Below are positions 39,780-49,700 of a DNA stretch of 64,000 bases, one piece after another. Source of the stretch: an uncultured Verrucomicrobiota bacterium. GTDB taxonomy: Bacteria > Verrucomicrobiota > Kiritimatiellia > Kiritimatiellales > Tichowtungiaceae. Under the pieces are notes generated by a model. The model saw only the letters and a list, made by a program, of their open reading frames with translations. It did not search any database and was not told the origin of the DNA. The DNA lies in assembly GCA_903831085.1 (NCBI GenBank), contig CAIKWE010000044.1, forward strand, positions 89,138-153,137, given 5' to 3'. The stretch's first letter is position 1; every line of letters begins with the position of its first letter. The position numbers and the translations under genes are program-made.

Positions 39780-39787
39780 CATTCGGT

Positions 39788-39857
39788 ACAGGCGCGGCCA
39801 CCGTCCGCACCCACAGTAAGAACGATTTTCTGTAGCCGCGTCCGTTGGGCGCGGTAA
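39788..39857. repeat. GC-rich inverted-repeat element (gcggccaccgtccgcacc...ctgtagccgcg..gggcgcggt)
   Basis: Near-identical to 46681-46750 and related to 58665-58718. Confidence 0.75.
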
Positions 39858-39874
39858 TAAAAACCGGAAGCGGA

Positions 39875-40035
39875 ACGGGGCCCATCCTATAAAATTAATG
39901 ATTTTGCCGAGCAGGCTGATCTTGAAAGTTCCCGCGTCGCTCGCTTACCGCGTCCCTTGCGCCAGCCGCTGCCCGAGCGGCAGCGAGCGGCGCGGGAAGC
40001 GACGGGGCGCGAGCAAGCGGCAGGCATGCCTTGGA
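39875..40035 (+). repeat. Dispersed intergenic repeat, copy 2 (with internal hairpin-rich insertion)
   Basis: ggggcccatcctataaaattaatgattttgccgagcaggctgatcttgaaagttcccgcgtcgctcgc...gcgagcaagcggcaggcatgccttggaa. Confidence 0.8.
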
Positions 40036-40165
40036 AATCTGTCGGGTGAGCAGTCGGCTCGAAGCGTGAGAAAACGGTTTATTTCGGTGTGCCGGTTGTG
40101 TATAAAGCGCGGTTCCAATGTCTGGAGAGACGGACGGTTTATTGTGATTTAGACGGGAGGTTTTC

Positions 40166-40915
40166 ATGTCAGGACATAGTAAGTGGGCCAATATTAAGAT
40201 CAGAAAAGGCAAAGCGGATGCCGTGCGCGGCAAGGTGTTCAGCAAGATTGCCAAGGAAATGACCGTGTCAGCGCGGATGGGCGGCGGCGATCCGGCGGGC
40301 AATATTACGCTGCGTTCGCTGATCGTGAAGGCCAAGTCTGTGAATATGCCCAACGACAACATTGACCGTGCCATCAAAAAAGGAACCGGTGAGCTTGAGG
40401 GCGGCGCGTTGGAAGAGCTGATGTACGAAGCCTACGCACCGGGCGGAGTTGGTATTCTCGTTCAGGCTCTGACTGATAATAAAAACCGTGCGGCTTCCGA
40501 GATTCGGAATGCGTTCACCAAGAACGGCGCGAGTCTGGCCCAGCAGGGGGCCGTCAGCCGCAGTTTCCAGCGCAAGGGACAGATTTATATTGATGCCGCC
40601 GGAGTGGATGAAGACACTCTGATGAATATCGTGCTCGAAGCGGGCGCTGAGGATATGCGCCGAGACGGCGACCAGTTTGAAGTGCTGACGGCGTTCACCG
40701 ACTATTCCGCCGTGTGCGAGGCGATTTCGAAAGCCAGCATTGCCACCGCCTCGTCGGAGCTGACGATGCTTCCCGAAATGCCGACCGAGATTAAGGATAA
40801 GGCCAAGGCCCAGCAGGTGATGAAGCTGATCGAAGCCTTGGAAGAACTCGACGATGTCCAGAATGTCTACGGCGCATTTGAAATTCCCGACGCCATTCTG
40901 GCGGAAATGGAATGA
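40166..40915 (+). CDS. yebC: YebC/PmpR family protein
   Basis: MSGHSKWANIKIRKGKADAVRGKVFSKIAKEM, ALTDNKNRAASEIRNAFTKNG. Confidence 0.97.
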   Translation: MSGHSKWANIKIRKGKADAVRGKVFSKIAKEMTVSARMGGGDPAGNITLRSLIVKAKSVNMPNDNIDRAIKKGTGELEGGALEELMYEAYAPGGVGILVQALTDNKNRAASEIRNAFTKNGASLAQQGAVSRSFQRKGQIYIDAAGVDEDTLMNIVLEAGAEDMRRDGDQFEVLTAFTDYSAVCEAISKASIATASSELTMLPEMPTEIKDKAKAQQVMKLIEALEELDDVQNVYGAFEIPDAILAEME

Positions 40916-41418
40916 ATAAAGTCCGTATCTTAGGCGTCGACACCTCGCTGCGCTCGTCGGGCGTGGCGGTGATTGAGGTTTCTGGCCAGAAAATGCGCGC
41001 GCTGGCTTACGGCCGGATTCAGAATAAGCCGTCTTTGCCGCACACCGGCTGTCTGGCGGCGATTCATCAGGAGATCGATAAGCTGATTACCGAATTTTCC
41101 CCCGACGAAGCCGCCATTGAGGGCGCCTTTTTCGCCAAGAACGCCAAAACGGCGATGATTCTCGGCCAGGCGCGCGGCGTGGTGCTGGCCGCCTGCGCAC
41201 TGCGCAGTCTGCCGGTCTATGAATACTCGCCGCGCTCGATAAAGCAGGCGACGGTCGGGGCTGGAGCCGCCACCAAAGAGCAGGTGGCCAAGATGGTAAT
41301 GCGTTTGCTGGGACTGGCCGAACAGTCACAAGAGGATGCGGCGGATGCACTTGCGGCGGCGATCTGCCACGCCCACCAACGCGGCCTGCCGGAAGCCTTG
41401 CGTTCAAAACCGGTTTAA
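40912..41418 (+). CDS. ruvC: Crossover junction endodeoxyribonuclease RuvC
   Basis: ILGVDTSLRSSGVAVIE, AAIEGAFFAKNAKTAMILGQARG, DAADALAAAICHAH. Confidence 0.96.
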   Translation: MNKVRILGVDTSLRSSGVAVIEVSGQKMRALAYGRIQNKPSLPHTGCLAAIHQEIDKLITEFSPDEAAIEGAFFAKNAKTAMILGQARGVVLAACALRSLPVYEYSPRSIKQATVGAGAATKEQVAKMVMRLLGLAEQSQEDAADALAAAICHAHQRGLPEALRSKPV

Positions 41419-41463
41419 TGTAGTTTCCGAACCCTGTTTAAGAAACAAAAGGAGAATCACCTG

Positions 41464-41934
41464 ATGGAACTCAAGGAAATCAAGAAAATCGTCGAGATGA
41501 TGACCGAGAACGACCTCGCGGAATTTTTGCTCGAAGAAGAGGCTTTTACCCTGCAGCTCAAACGCGGTACCGCTGGCATCACCCAGATCGTTTCCGCCCC
41601 GCACCAGATGGTGGCCGCTCCGGCCGCCGCTCCGGCTCCTGCCGCGGCCCCGGCCGCCGCTCCCGCCGCGCCTGCCGCTAACGGGAATGAAGGGCTGATT
41701 GAAATCAAGTCCCCGATGGTCGGCACCTTCTACCGTTCGCCGTCGCCGGATGCCGATTCCTTCGTGCAGATCGGTCAGGATATCACGGCTGACAGCGTCG
41801 TCTGTATTATCGAGGCCATGAAGGTGATGAACGAGATTCAGGCTGAGGTGAAGGGCAAGATTAAGAAGATCCTTGTGGATAACGCCACACCCGTACAGTT
41901 TGGTCAGGCGCTCTTCCTCGTCGAACCGGCTTAG
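41464..41934 (+). CDS. accB: Biotin carboxyl carrier protein of acetyl-CoA carboxylase
   Basis: Ala/Pro linker, IIEAMKVMNEIQAE biotinylation motif. Confidence 0.97.
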   Translation: MELKEIKKIVEMMTENDLAEFLLEEEAFTLQLKRGTAGITQIVSAPHQMVAAPAAAPAPAAAPAAAPAAPAANGNEGLIEIKSPMVGTFYRSPSPDADSFVQIGQDITADSVVCIIEAMKVMNEIQAEVKGKIKKILVDNATPVQFGQALFLVEPA

Positions 41935-41982
41935 TCAAATCGACTGCCGACTGAATCTGATATCTGAACCACGGGATTTCCT

Positions 41983-43347
41983 ATGTTCGAAAAAGTACTG
42001 ATTGCCAATCGCGGCGAAATTGCGCTACGGATTATCCGGGCCTGCAAAGAGCTGGGCATCCGCTCGGTCGCGGTTTATTCGGAAGCGGATGAGGAATCGC
42101 TCCACGTTCAGATGGCCGACGAGGCCATTTGTATCGGACCGGCCGCCTCCTCTTCCAGTTACCTCAAAATGGCTAACATTATCAGTGCCGCCGAGGTGGC
42201 GGATGTGGACGCCATTCACCCCGGCTACGGCTTTCTGGCCGAAAACGCGCACTTCGCCGAAATCTGCCGGGACTGCAACATCACCTTTATCGGGCCCGAT
42301 CCGGAAATTATCCGCAAAATGGGCGACAAGGCCATTGCGCGCGACACGATGAAAGCGGCCGGCGTGCCGATCACTCCCGGCAGCGACGGGATTCTCGCCA
42401 CCAAGGAAGAAGCGCTGGAACTGGCTCATAAAATGGGTTATCCGGTGCTGATCAAAGCGGTCGCTGGCGGTGGCGGCAAAGGGATGCGCGTGGCGCATAA
42501 CGACGTCAGTCTGGCGCAGGGTTTTATGATGGCCAGCGCCGAAGCCGGGAGTGCGTTTGGGAATCCCGATGTGTTCATGGAAAAATATATCGAGTCCGCC
42601 CGGCACGTCGAAGTACAGATCATCGGCGATAAGCACGGCAACGTGGTTCACCTTGGCGAACGCGACTGCAGTATTCAGCGCCGCCACCAGAAGCTGGTGG
42701 AAGAGTCGCCCTGTCCGGCGCTTTCTCCCGAAGAGCGTAAAGCGCTCGGCGACGCCGGCGTGAAGGCCGCTAAGTCCGTGGGATACAACAGCGCCGGCAC
42801 GCTGGAGTTCCTGTACGACGAAAAGGCCAAAAAGTTTTACTTCATGGAAATGAACACCCGTATTCAGGTGGAACATACCGTCAGCGAAGAAGTGACCGGC
42901 ATCGATTTGGTGAAGGAGCAGATTCTGGTCGCGGCCGGCAGAAAGCTTTCCTTCACGCAGGACGATGTGAAGGTTCGCTATCACGCCATCGAATTTCGTG
43001 TGAACGCCGAAGATCCCTATAAGAACTTCACTCCGTCGCCCGGCAAAGTCGAAGCGGTGCATTTTCCAGGAGGTCCCGGCATCCGGATTGATTCACATGT
43101 CTACAGCGGCTGCACCATTTCGCCTTATTACGACAGTATGATCGCCAAAATCATTGCCCGCGGCGCCACGCGCGAAGAGGCGCTCCAACGCCTGCACCGC
43201 GCACTCGAGGAGTTCACCATCAATGGTCCGCACACCACGGTGCCGGTCGGTATGGCGCTGTTGAAGGACAACCGCTTCCGCCGCGGCGAGTACAACACCG
43301 CTTTCCTTGAAAAATTCATGCGCGAAAACTTTATGGTCGACCGGTGA
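41983..43347 (+). CDS. accC: Biotin carboxylase
   Basis: [58 protein letters not shown]. Confidence 0.98.
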   Translation: MFEKVLIANRGEIALRIIRACKELGIRSVAVYSEADEESLHVQMADEAICIGPAASSSSYLKMANIISAAEVADVDAIHPGYGFLAENAHFAEICRDCNITFIGPDPEIIRKMGDKAIARDTMKAAGVPITPGSDGILATKEEALELAHKMGYPVLIKAVAGGGGKGMRVAHNDVSLAQGFMMASAEAGSAFGNPDVFMEKYIESARHVEVQIIGDKHGNVVHLGERDCSIQRRHQKLVEESPCPALSPEERKALGDAGVKAAKSVGYNSAGTLEFLYDEKAKKFYFMEMNTRIQVEHTVSEEVTGIDLVKEQILVAAGRKLSFTQDDVKVRYHAIEFRVNAEDPYKNFTPSPGKVEAVHFPGGPGIRIDSHVYSGCTISPYYDSMIAKIIARGATREEALQRLHRALEEFTINGPHTTVPVGMALLKDNRFRRGEYNTAFLEKFMRENFMVDR

Positions 43348-43362
43348 TAAGGAGAGCCCGCT

Positions 43363-43788
43363 ATGAGCAGTAAAAACATGAATGTTCCTCCTTCCCGCAA
43401 CTGGCCCATTCCGGAGGAGAAATCCGACGACGCCGGGCTCGGGACAGTGCGGATTCATAATAATGTCATCGCGGTGATTGCTCATGAAGCGGCTGATCGC
43501 GTGCCTGGCGTGGTTGAACTTTCCGGAACGCTCGTTGATGAAATTGTCGACATTATCGGCAAGCGTCGCGACCGCGGCGTTCGTGTCGCGCTCGAAGCCG
43601 AAAACACCATTGTGGTCGAGTTGACCGCGGTCCTCGAATACGGCGTGCATATTCCTGAAGTTTGTGGAAAATTGCAGTTGGAAGTTCGCAAGGCGGTCGA
43701 GGAAATGACCGGTAAGCGGGTGCAGGCCGTCAATATTTCGGTGCAGAGCATTCGCCGCCCGGTGAAGGATTCCGCAGGAGGGAAATAA
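43363..43788 (+). CDS. Asp23/Gls24 family envelope protein
   Basis: VIAVIAHEAADRVPGVVELS...VVELTAVLEYGVHIPEVCGKLQLEVRKAVEEMTGKRVQAVNISVQSI. Confidence 0.9.
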   Translation: MSSKNMNVPPSRNWPIPEEKSDDAGLGTVRIHNNVIAVIAHEAADRVPGVVELSGTLVDEIVDIIGKRRDRGVRVALEAENTIVVELTAVLEYGVHIPEVCGKLQLEVRKAVEEMTGKRVQAVNISVQSIRRPVKDSAGGK

Positions 43789-43789
43789 A

Positions 43790-44332
43790 ATGACAAGGTT
43801 TCTCCATGTATTGTCCGGAATAGTGATCTGGTTTCTTTTCGCCGCGGCCGGCGGCGCGCTGATTTATGCCAACGGCCTTCGTGTGGATGAAGGGCAAAGT
43901 ATTCTCCGCTTATTCTATTTCGGCGAAAACTGGCTTCAAGCGATGGGTGTTGGCGGCATCATAGTTCTGCTGTCGCTTCTTTATCTTGTCACCTTCGGGC
44001 CGCGCCGCCCGAAAGCGCGTTACATCTCCTTTGATTCCGGTAACGGCTCTGTCTCCATCAGCGTCAATGCGGTGCGCGAATATATCCGTAAGCTCAGCGG
44101 CGAATTCAGCGCCGTCGTCAGCATCGACCCGAAAATCCGGCCCGAAAAAGACAGCATCAGCATTGATCTGAACGTTAATTTGGTGGCCGGTGCCCGTATT
44201 CCCGAGCTTTCTCAGGCGCTTCAGATGCGGGTTCGCGAAAGCCTGCGCGACGGACTGGGCATTGATGATGTCAAAGAAGTCAAAGTGCTCGTTCAGGAAA
44301 TCACCGTTGAACCGCGCTCTTCCCGCCGGTAA
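43790..44332 (+). CDS. AmaP-like alkaline shock membrane anchor protein
   Basis: Two TM helices then GSVSISVNAVREYIRKLSGEF...IDLNVNLVAGARIPELSQALQMRVRESL. Confidence 0.8.
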   Translation: MTRFLHVLSGIVIWFLFAAAGGALIYANGLRVDEGQSILRLFYFGENWLQAMGVGGIIVLLSLLYLVTFGPRRPKARYISFDSGNGSVSISVNAVREYIRKLSGEFSAVVSIDPKIRPEKDSISIDLNVNLVAGARIPELSQALQMRVRESLRDGLGIDDVKEVKVLVQEITVEPRSSRR

Positions 44333-44340
44333 TTGAACTC

Positions 44341-45261
44341 ATGAAGAAATCAACCTCTCCCCAGCTCGTTATCGTCGGCTCCATCGGCATCGACACCATT
44401 GAAACACCCCGCGAAAAGCGCGTCGAAATTCTCGGCGGCTCTGTCAGCTATGCCTGCGCCGCCGCTTCTTTCTTCGTCAAAACCGGCATGGTCGGCGTGG
44501 TCGGCACCGACTTTCCGCCCGAACACCGCGCTCTTTGGGAAAAAATGGGCATCGACCTGGCCGGACTGCAGACGGCCGAAGGGAAAACTTTCCGCTGGTC
44601 GGGCATCTATGAAGCCAACATGGACAACCGCCGCACACTTCTCACCGAGCTCAATGTATTCGAACGTTTCACGCCCGAGTTGCCGGAAGCCTACCGCGAC
44701 GCGCCTTTCCTTTTTCTCGGCAACATCGCTCCCGAACTTCAGCTTCATGTCCTTGAACAGGTGCGCTCACCGGAGTTTGTTTTGATCGACACCATGGATC
44801 TCTGGATCAACATCGCCCGCGAAAAACTGGTCGAGGTGGTCGGAAAATGCGACATGCTCACTCTCAACGAATCCGAAGCGCGTCTTTTCACCGGCGCGCA
44901 CTCTCTCATGGACGCCGCCGAAACTCTGCTCGCGATGGGGCCGGAATTTGTCCTGATCAAAAAAGGGGCCGCCGGCAGTATGCTTTTTTCCAAAAACGGA
45001 ATTTTCCTGCTTCACGCTTTTCCGCTGGCCGACTTCAAAGACCCGACCGGCGCAGGCGACACGTTTGCTGGCGGCCTGATGGGTGCGCTGGCCGAATCCG
45101 GCCGGACAGACGAAAAATCCATCCGCCGCGCCATGCTTTACGGCAGCGTCACTGCCGCCTTCGGGGTCGAGGAATTCAGTTTAGAGCGTCTGGCAACGAT
45201 TGACCGTCAGCAGATCGAAGCCCGCGCCGACACACTTAAGTCCATGTGCCGCATGGAGTAG
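44341..45261 (+). CDS. PfkB-family carbohydrate/nucleoside kinase
   Basis: GSIGIDTIETP, DPTGAGDTFAGGLMGAL. Confidence 0.88.
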   Translation: MKKSTSPQLVIVGSIGIDTIETPREKRVEILGGSVSYACAAASFFVKTGMVGVVGTDFPPEHRALWEKMGIDLAGLQTAEGKTFRWSGIYEANMDNRRTLLTELNVFERFTPELPEAYRDAPFLFLGNIAPELQLHVLEQVRSPEFVLIDTMDLWINIAREKLVEVVGKCDMLTLNESEARLFTGAHSLMDAAETLLAMGPEFVLIKKGAAGSMLFSKNGIFLLHAFPLADFKDPTGAGDTFAGGLMGALAESGRTDEKSIRRAMLYGSVTAAFGVEEFSLERLATIDRQQIEARADTLKSMCRME

Positions 45262-45402
45262 CGGAATTTTCAAATCTCCGGAGCTCTTCCAAACGTTTTT
45301 TAACGCTTCTGAAGGCCCGTCGGGTTTGACAGCCCCTTGCCGTATTGTTAAATTCCTGCCATCTCGCAAGTTGCATTTGCCGCAACGAAAGGAGCGCGAA
45401 TC

Positions 45403-46089
45403 ATGTCAGTATGGGCGATTGTTCTAGCATGCGGTAAGGATCAGGAAATCGGAGCAGGGATCGATGTCGCGTTTCTTGCGCTCGGTTCCCGGCCGGTCGT
45501 GGCGCGTTCCATTCAGACACTGGAACAGAATCCGCTCATTGAAGGAATCGTTCTCGTGGTTCGCAAAGAACGGGTGGACAGCGCGTTGCATACCGTCCGG
45601 TCCTTCGGCTGCCGGAAAATTTCCGCCATCGTTTGCGGCGGTCCGGTGCGTTTGACCAACTTGAAGAATGCTTTGGAAAAAATTCCGGACGATGCCACTG
45701 CCGTGTTGATTCACGAAGCGGCCCGTCCGTTCCTGAATGATGAAATCATCACGGAAACCATCAAAGCCGGAAAGCGCTACGGTGCCGCCATTGCCGCCGT
45801 GAAAAGTTCCGAGGCGGTCAAGTTTGCCGAAAAGGGGCAGAAGGTTGATAAATCGCTCGATCGCAACAGCATCTGGCTGGTGCAAAGCCCGCAGGTTTAT
45901 AAAATAGACGTCTTCAAAAAAATGCTCAAAGGCTCCGGCAAACTGCTCGACGACGATTCCGAACTGCTGGCTAAAGGAAAGCAGGAGATTCATCTGGTGG
46001 CCGGTTCAACGGGCAATATGAAAATCCGTACTCCTGACGACCTGCAGATCGCCTCCGCCATTCTTAGTGTCGCACGCCAAAACCCGTAA
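45403..46089 (+). CDS. IspD-like cytidylyltransferase with divergent active-site motifs
   Basis: MSVWAIVLACG, IHEAARPFL, VQSPQVYK, GNMKIRTPDDLQIA; lacks the usual PKQ motif. Confidence 0.75.
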   Translation: MSVWAIVLACGKDQEIGAGIDVAFLALGSRPVVARSIQTLEQNPLIEGIVLVVRKERVDSALHTVRSFGCRKISAIVCGGPVRLTNLKNALEKIPDDATAVLIHEAARPFLNDEIITETIKAGKRYGAAIAAVKSSEAVKFAEKGQKVDKSLDRNSIWLVQSPQVYKIDVFKKMLKGSGKLLDDDSELLAKGKQEIHLVAGSTGNMKIRTPDDLQIASAILSVARQNP

Positions 46090-46339
46090 ACTCACCGGTT
46101 GCGGCCGACCGGCGCACCAGTTCGTTGGTAATATATTTTCCAAGGTTCGAACGGCGAATCGCTGAAAGAAGTTCCATTAGTTGATCTTCCGCGCCTTCTG
46201 TCACCAGTGACACGCTGCCGTCGAACTCATTCTTCACCCAGCCGGTCAGGTCTAAATTTTGTGCCAGACTCACCGCCGTGTACCGAAACCCCACGCCCTG
46301 CACCCGGCCTTCATAACGGACTGTGATTCGCTGGTTCAT
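46064..46339 (-). CDS. acyP: Acylphosphatase
   Basis: YEGRVQGVGFRYTAVSLAQNLDLTGWVKN. Confidence 0.93.
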   Translation of the reverse strand: MNQRITVRYEGRVQGVGFRYTAVSLAQNLDLTGWVKNEFDGSVSLVTEGAEDQLMELLSAIRRSNLGKYITNELVRRSAATGEFTGFGVRH

Positions 46340-46372
46340 TTTAGGCTGCGCAGACTTGCCTGCGCTATTCTT

Positions 46373-46513
46373 TTAGACGACAGGCGACTGGGGCGCGGCA
46401 TTCGTCGGAAGTTCGTTCGGGGCTCCGGCTTTCCGCAGGCGCTTTTCTTCCTTCTTCCGTTTCTTGGCCATCTCTTTTTGACGTTTTTCGAATGAGTAAT
46501 TGGGTTTTGCCAT
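46373..46513 (-). CDS. Small basic protein, 46 aa (MAKPNYSFEKRQKEMAKKRKKEEKRLRKAGAPNELPTNAAPQSPVV)
   Basis: Hand translation of the minus strand; matches a small conserved MAKPNYxFEKRQKE-type family recalled from other bacteria; below the ORF-track cutoff. Confidence 0.7.
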   Translation of the reverse strand: MAKPNYSFEKRQKEMAKKRKKEEKRLRKAGAPNELPTNAAPQSPVV

Positions 46514-46584
46514 GGGGTTTCCTTAATTTGGTTTGAGCTTTATAGCACGCCTGAGCGGCCGTTCTCTCACCAAAAGCGCAATTT

Positions 46585-46750
46585 AGGTGGAGCGTGATCT
46601 CCGAGCACGCTTGCTTGTCCGCCGCAGGAGGAAACGCGCCCGGAGGTCGCGTTCCACCTTACCAAAAAAGGCCCAGTAACAGGCGCGGCCACCGTCCGCA
46701 CCCTCAGTAGGGCTGTTTTCTGTAGCCGCGCACGGTGGGCGCGGTTTTTA
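46585..46750. repeat. Two adjacent GC-rich inverted-repeat elements
   Basis: AGGTGGAGCGTGATCTCCGAGCACGC/GCGCCCGGAGGTCGCGTTCCACCTT, then GCGCGGCCACCGTCCGCACC...AGCCGCGCACGGTGGGCGCGG. Confidence 0.75.
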
Positions 46751-49700
46751 CAGATCAAAATAATACGCCTGCGGGTGGTGAGTGATCAGCGCGAAGGTGG
46801 AAACCTCTGGGTCGGCCATGAAGAGTTCAGTGACGTTCAGGCCGATACGGTCGGTATCGAGCAGGTCGCAGCAGACTTTGTTCATCGCCAGATCGGGGCA
46901 GAGCGCGTAGCCGAAGCCGAAGCGGCTCTGGTCGAGTTTGCGTTTCCAAATCTCGGAAAGCGTCAGCTCGCCTTCGTCCGAACCCCACAGCAGACGGATC
47001 TGCCTGTGCCAGGTTTCCGCGAGAGCCTCGGCAGTCATAACGGCCAAGCCGTGGAAGAGCAGGTAGTCGTGGTAGCGGTCGGCGTCGCGCAGTTCGTGCT
47101 CTTTGGTCATCACCTTGTTTCCAAGCGTGACGGCCATCAGTGCGCAGACATCGCGATCAGGGCGGAAGAAGTCGGTCAGGCAAAGCTTCGCTCCTTTTTT
47201 ACTGCGCGGGAAGGGCATGAGAATTTCTTCACCGGCCGGATTTTCGAGATAGAAGGTGTCGCCTTTGGAATGGCAGTTGAAAAAGCCGTGGATGACTTTT
47301 GGCTCAAACACCTTGCGGGCAATCTGCTTCATCTCTTCGAGCTTCTGATAAACCTCGTCGTCGAGCAGTTTCCGGTATTTGGCGTCCGAAAGCTTGCCCT
47401 GTTTGTAGCCCCACGCGCCTTTGATCATGCCGTTCAGGTCTAGATATTTCCAGATATCGTCGAGCGGAATATTTTCAGTCACCGTTGTTCCAATACTGAC
47501 TTTCGGAACCGGAACATCTTTAGCGATCGGTTCGGCCGGATTTTCATCTTTTCCAATGTTTGGAACTTCACAGCCAACGCCGTCGCGGGTCGGTGCGACA
47601 TATTCCGGTAGCTTTCCTGTGTCTTTGAGCGTCTGCATCGCGGCCAGTCCGGCGAAGGCGTCTTTACAGTAGACCACCTGTCCCGAATAGTGCGGACGGC
47701 AGGCCGCATCAACAAACTCTTCCGAGAGCGCCGCGCCGCCGAGCAGTACCGGCGTTTTAAAGCCGGCGTGTTCGAGAATCTTCATGTTTTCGGCCATGAC
47801 GGCGGTGGATTTCACCAGCAGTCCGCTCATGCCGAGCGCGGCGGCGTTATGTTTCTTCACCGCCTCCATCATCTGCTCAACCGGAACCTTGATGCCGAGG
47901 TCAACCGTATCGAAGCCGTTGTTGGAAAGAATAATGCCGACCAGATTTTTGCCGATGTCGTGTACATCGCCCGCCACGGTCGCTAGGACAACCAGCGGCG
48001 CAACATCACCCGCCGCGCTCTTTTTCATGAACGGCTTGATCATATCCACCGCGCGTTTCATCACCTCGGCTGACTTCAGAACGAAAGGAAGTTGCATCGT
48101 GCCGTCGTTAAAGAGGCGTCCAACCTCTTTCATCGCCGGAAGCATGATAGCGTTGAGAATATCTTCGGCGGTTTTTTCTTTCAGCAGATCGGGGATTGCG
48201 GGCGTCAGCCACGGCGACTTGCCGCGGATAATCGCGTCGGTCAACACATCCGTCGCCGGACGGCTCTCAACGGTAACTTCGGCGGTTTCCTGCACGTCCT
48301 CAAACAGGTTGATGTAGTTTTCAAGCGGGTCGCCGTTCGAGCGGTCGTTATTCAGCAGGGCTTCGGCGCCTTTGCGCAGGTTATCCGGAATTTCATTCAG
48401 CGGAACGATTGCCGCGACGTTGATGATGCAGGCGTCCATCCCGGCCTGTACCGCCTGATGCAGAAAAACCGCATTGATCACTTTACGCAGGGCCGGTTTG
48501 AGGCCGAATGAAATATTGGAAAGTCCGAGCATCGTCTGGACGCCCGGCAGTTCCGCTTTAATTCTCCGGATCGCTTCCAAGGTTTGGAATGCCGCATCCC
48601 GCAGCGTCTTGTCGCCGCTGCAGATGGTGAAGGTCAGCGGGTCGATCAGAATCTCTTCGGCTTTCAGTCCGCGCTCGACGCAGAACTTCACCAGTCGCTT
48701 GGCGACAGCGACTTTTTCGTCCGCATTCATCGCCATGCCTTTTTCGTCAATGGTCAGTGCAACCATCGCCGCGCCGTAGCGCCGCGCCATCGGAACGACC
48801 TGTTCGGCGCGCTTGCCGCCGTCTTCAAAATTGATGGAGTTGATCAGCGCCCGGCCGCCGTAGAGCTTCAGCGCCTGCTCGATCACATCGGCGGAAGTGG
48901 AGTCAATCATCATCGGAATCTTGCACTCGCGTGCCATACGCGGAACCAGCACGGCGACATCCTTGCTCTCGTCGCGTCCGGCGTAGCCGCAGCTCAGGTC
49001 GAGAACGTGCGCGCCGGTTTCTTCCTGTTCGGTCAAAATGTGGAAGGCGTTTTCATAATCGTTCGCCAGCAGGGTGTCACGGAATTTTTTTGAACCGGTC
49101 GCGTTGGCGCGCTCGCCGATATAAAGCGGCGCAGGTTCTTGCGTCAGATCAACCGCGCTGAAAAGACTGGAGACTTGCGCGGGTGCCTTCACCGGCTGCC
49201 GGATTTTCCAACCCTTGGAAACTTTTTCGCGCAGTTCACGGATATGTTCCGGCGTGGTGCCGCAGCAGCCGCCGACAATCGAAAGCCCATGTTCTTTGGC
49301 GAGCGCGGCGACTTTTTCCGCGAACGGCTTCGGCTCCAGCGGATAGCGGACGGTTCCATCGACGCGCGCTTCGGGCATCCCGGCATTGGGCATGCAGGCC
49401 AGACGGGTCGGCCAGACTTCGCTTAGTGTGTCGAGATGATGCTCCATCGCATCGGGGCCGGTCGCGCAGTTGAGGCCGAGCACATCGATCGGGTAGGGCG
49501 CAAGAATCGCGGCGGCGGCGGAAACGCTGGTGCCGACCAGCATCGTGCCGGTGGCTTCGACTGTGATGGAAACATAGCGAACGATGTCGCTGTCCGGGCC
49601 GAGGATGTCATCGGCCGCCGCCAGCGCCGCTTTGATCTGAAGCGGATCCTGGCAGGTTTCAATAATCAGTCCATCCGCGCCGCCGTCGAGCAGTCCTCGG

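Noticed and set aside
41605-41690. Ala/Pro-rich tract in accB as an unusual repeat
   Set aside because: A standard flexible linker in biotin carboxyl carrier proteins.
46064-46089. Overlap of the ispD-like gene and acyP
   Set aside because: A 26-bp convergent tail-to-tail overlap is unremarkable; both reading frames are well supported.
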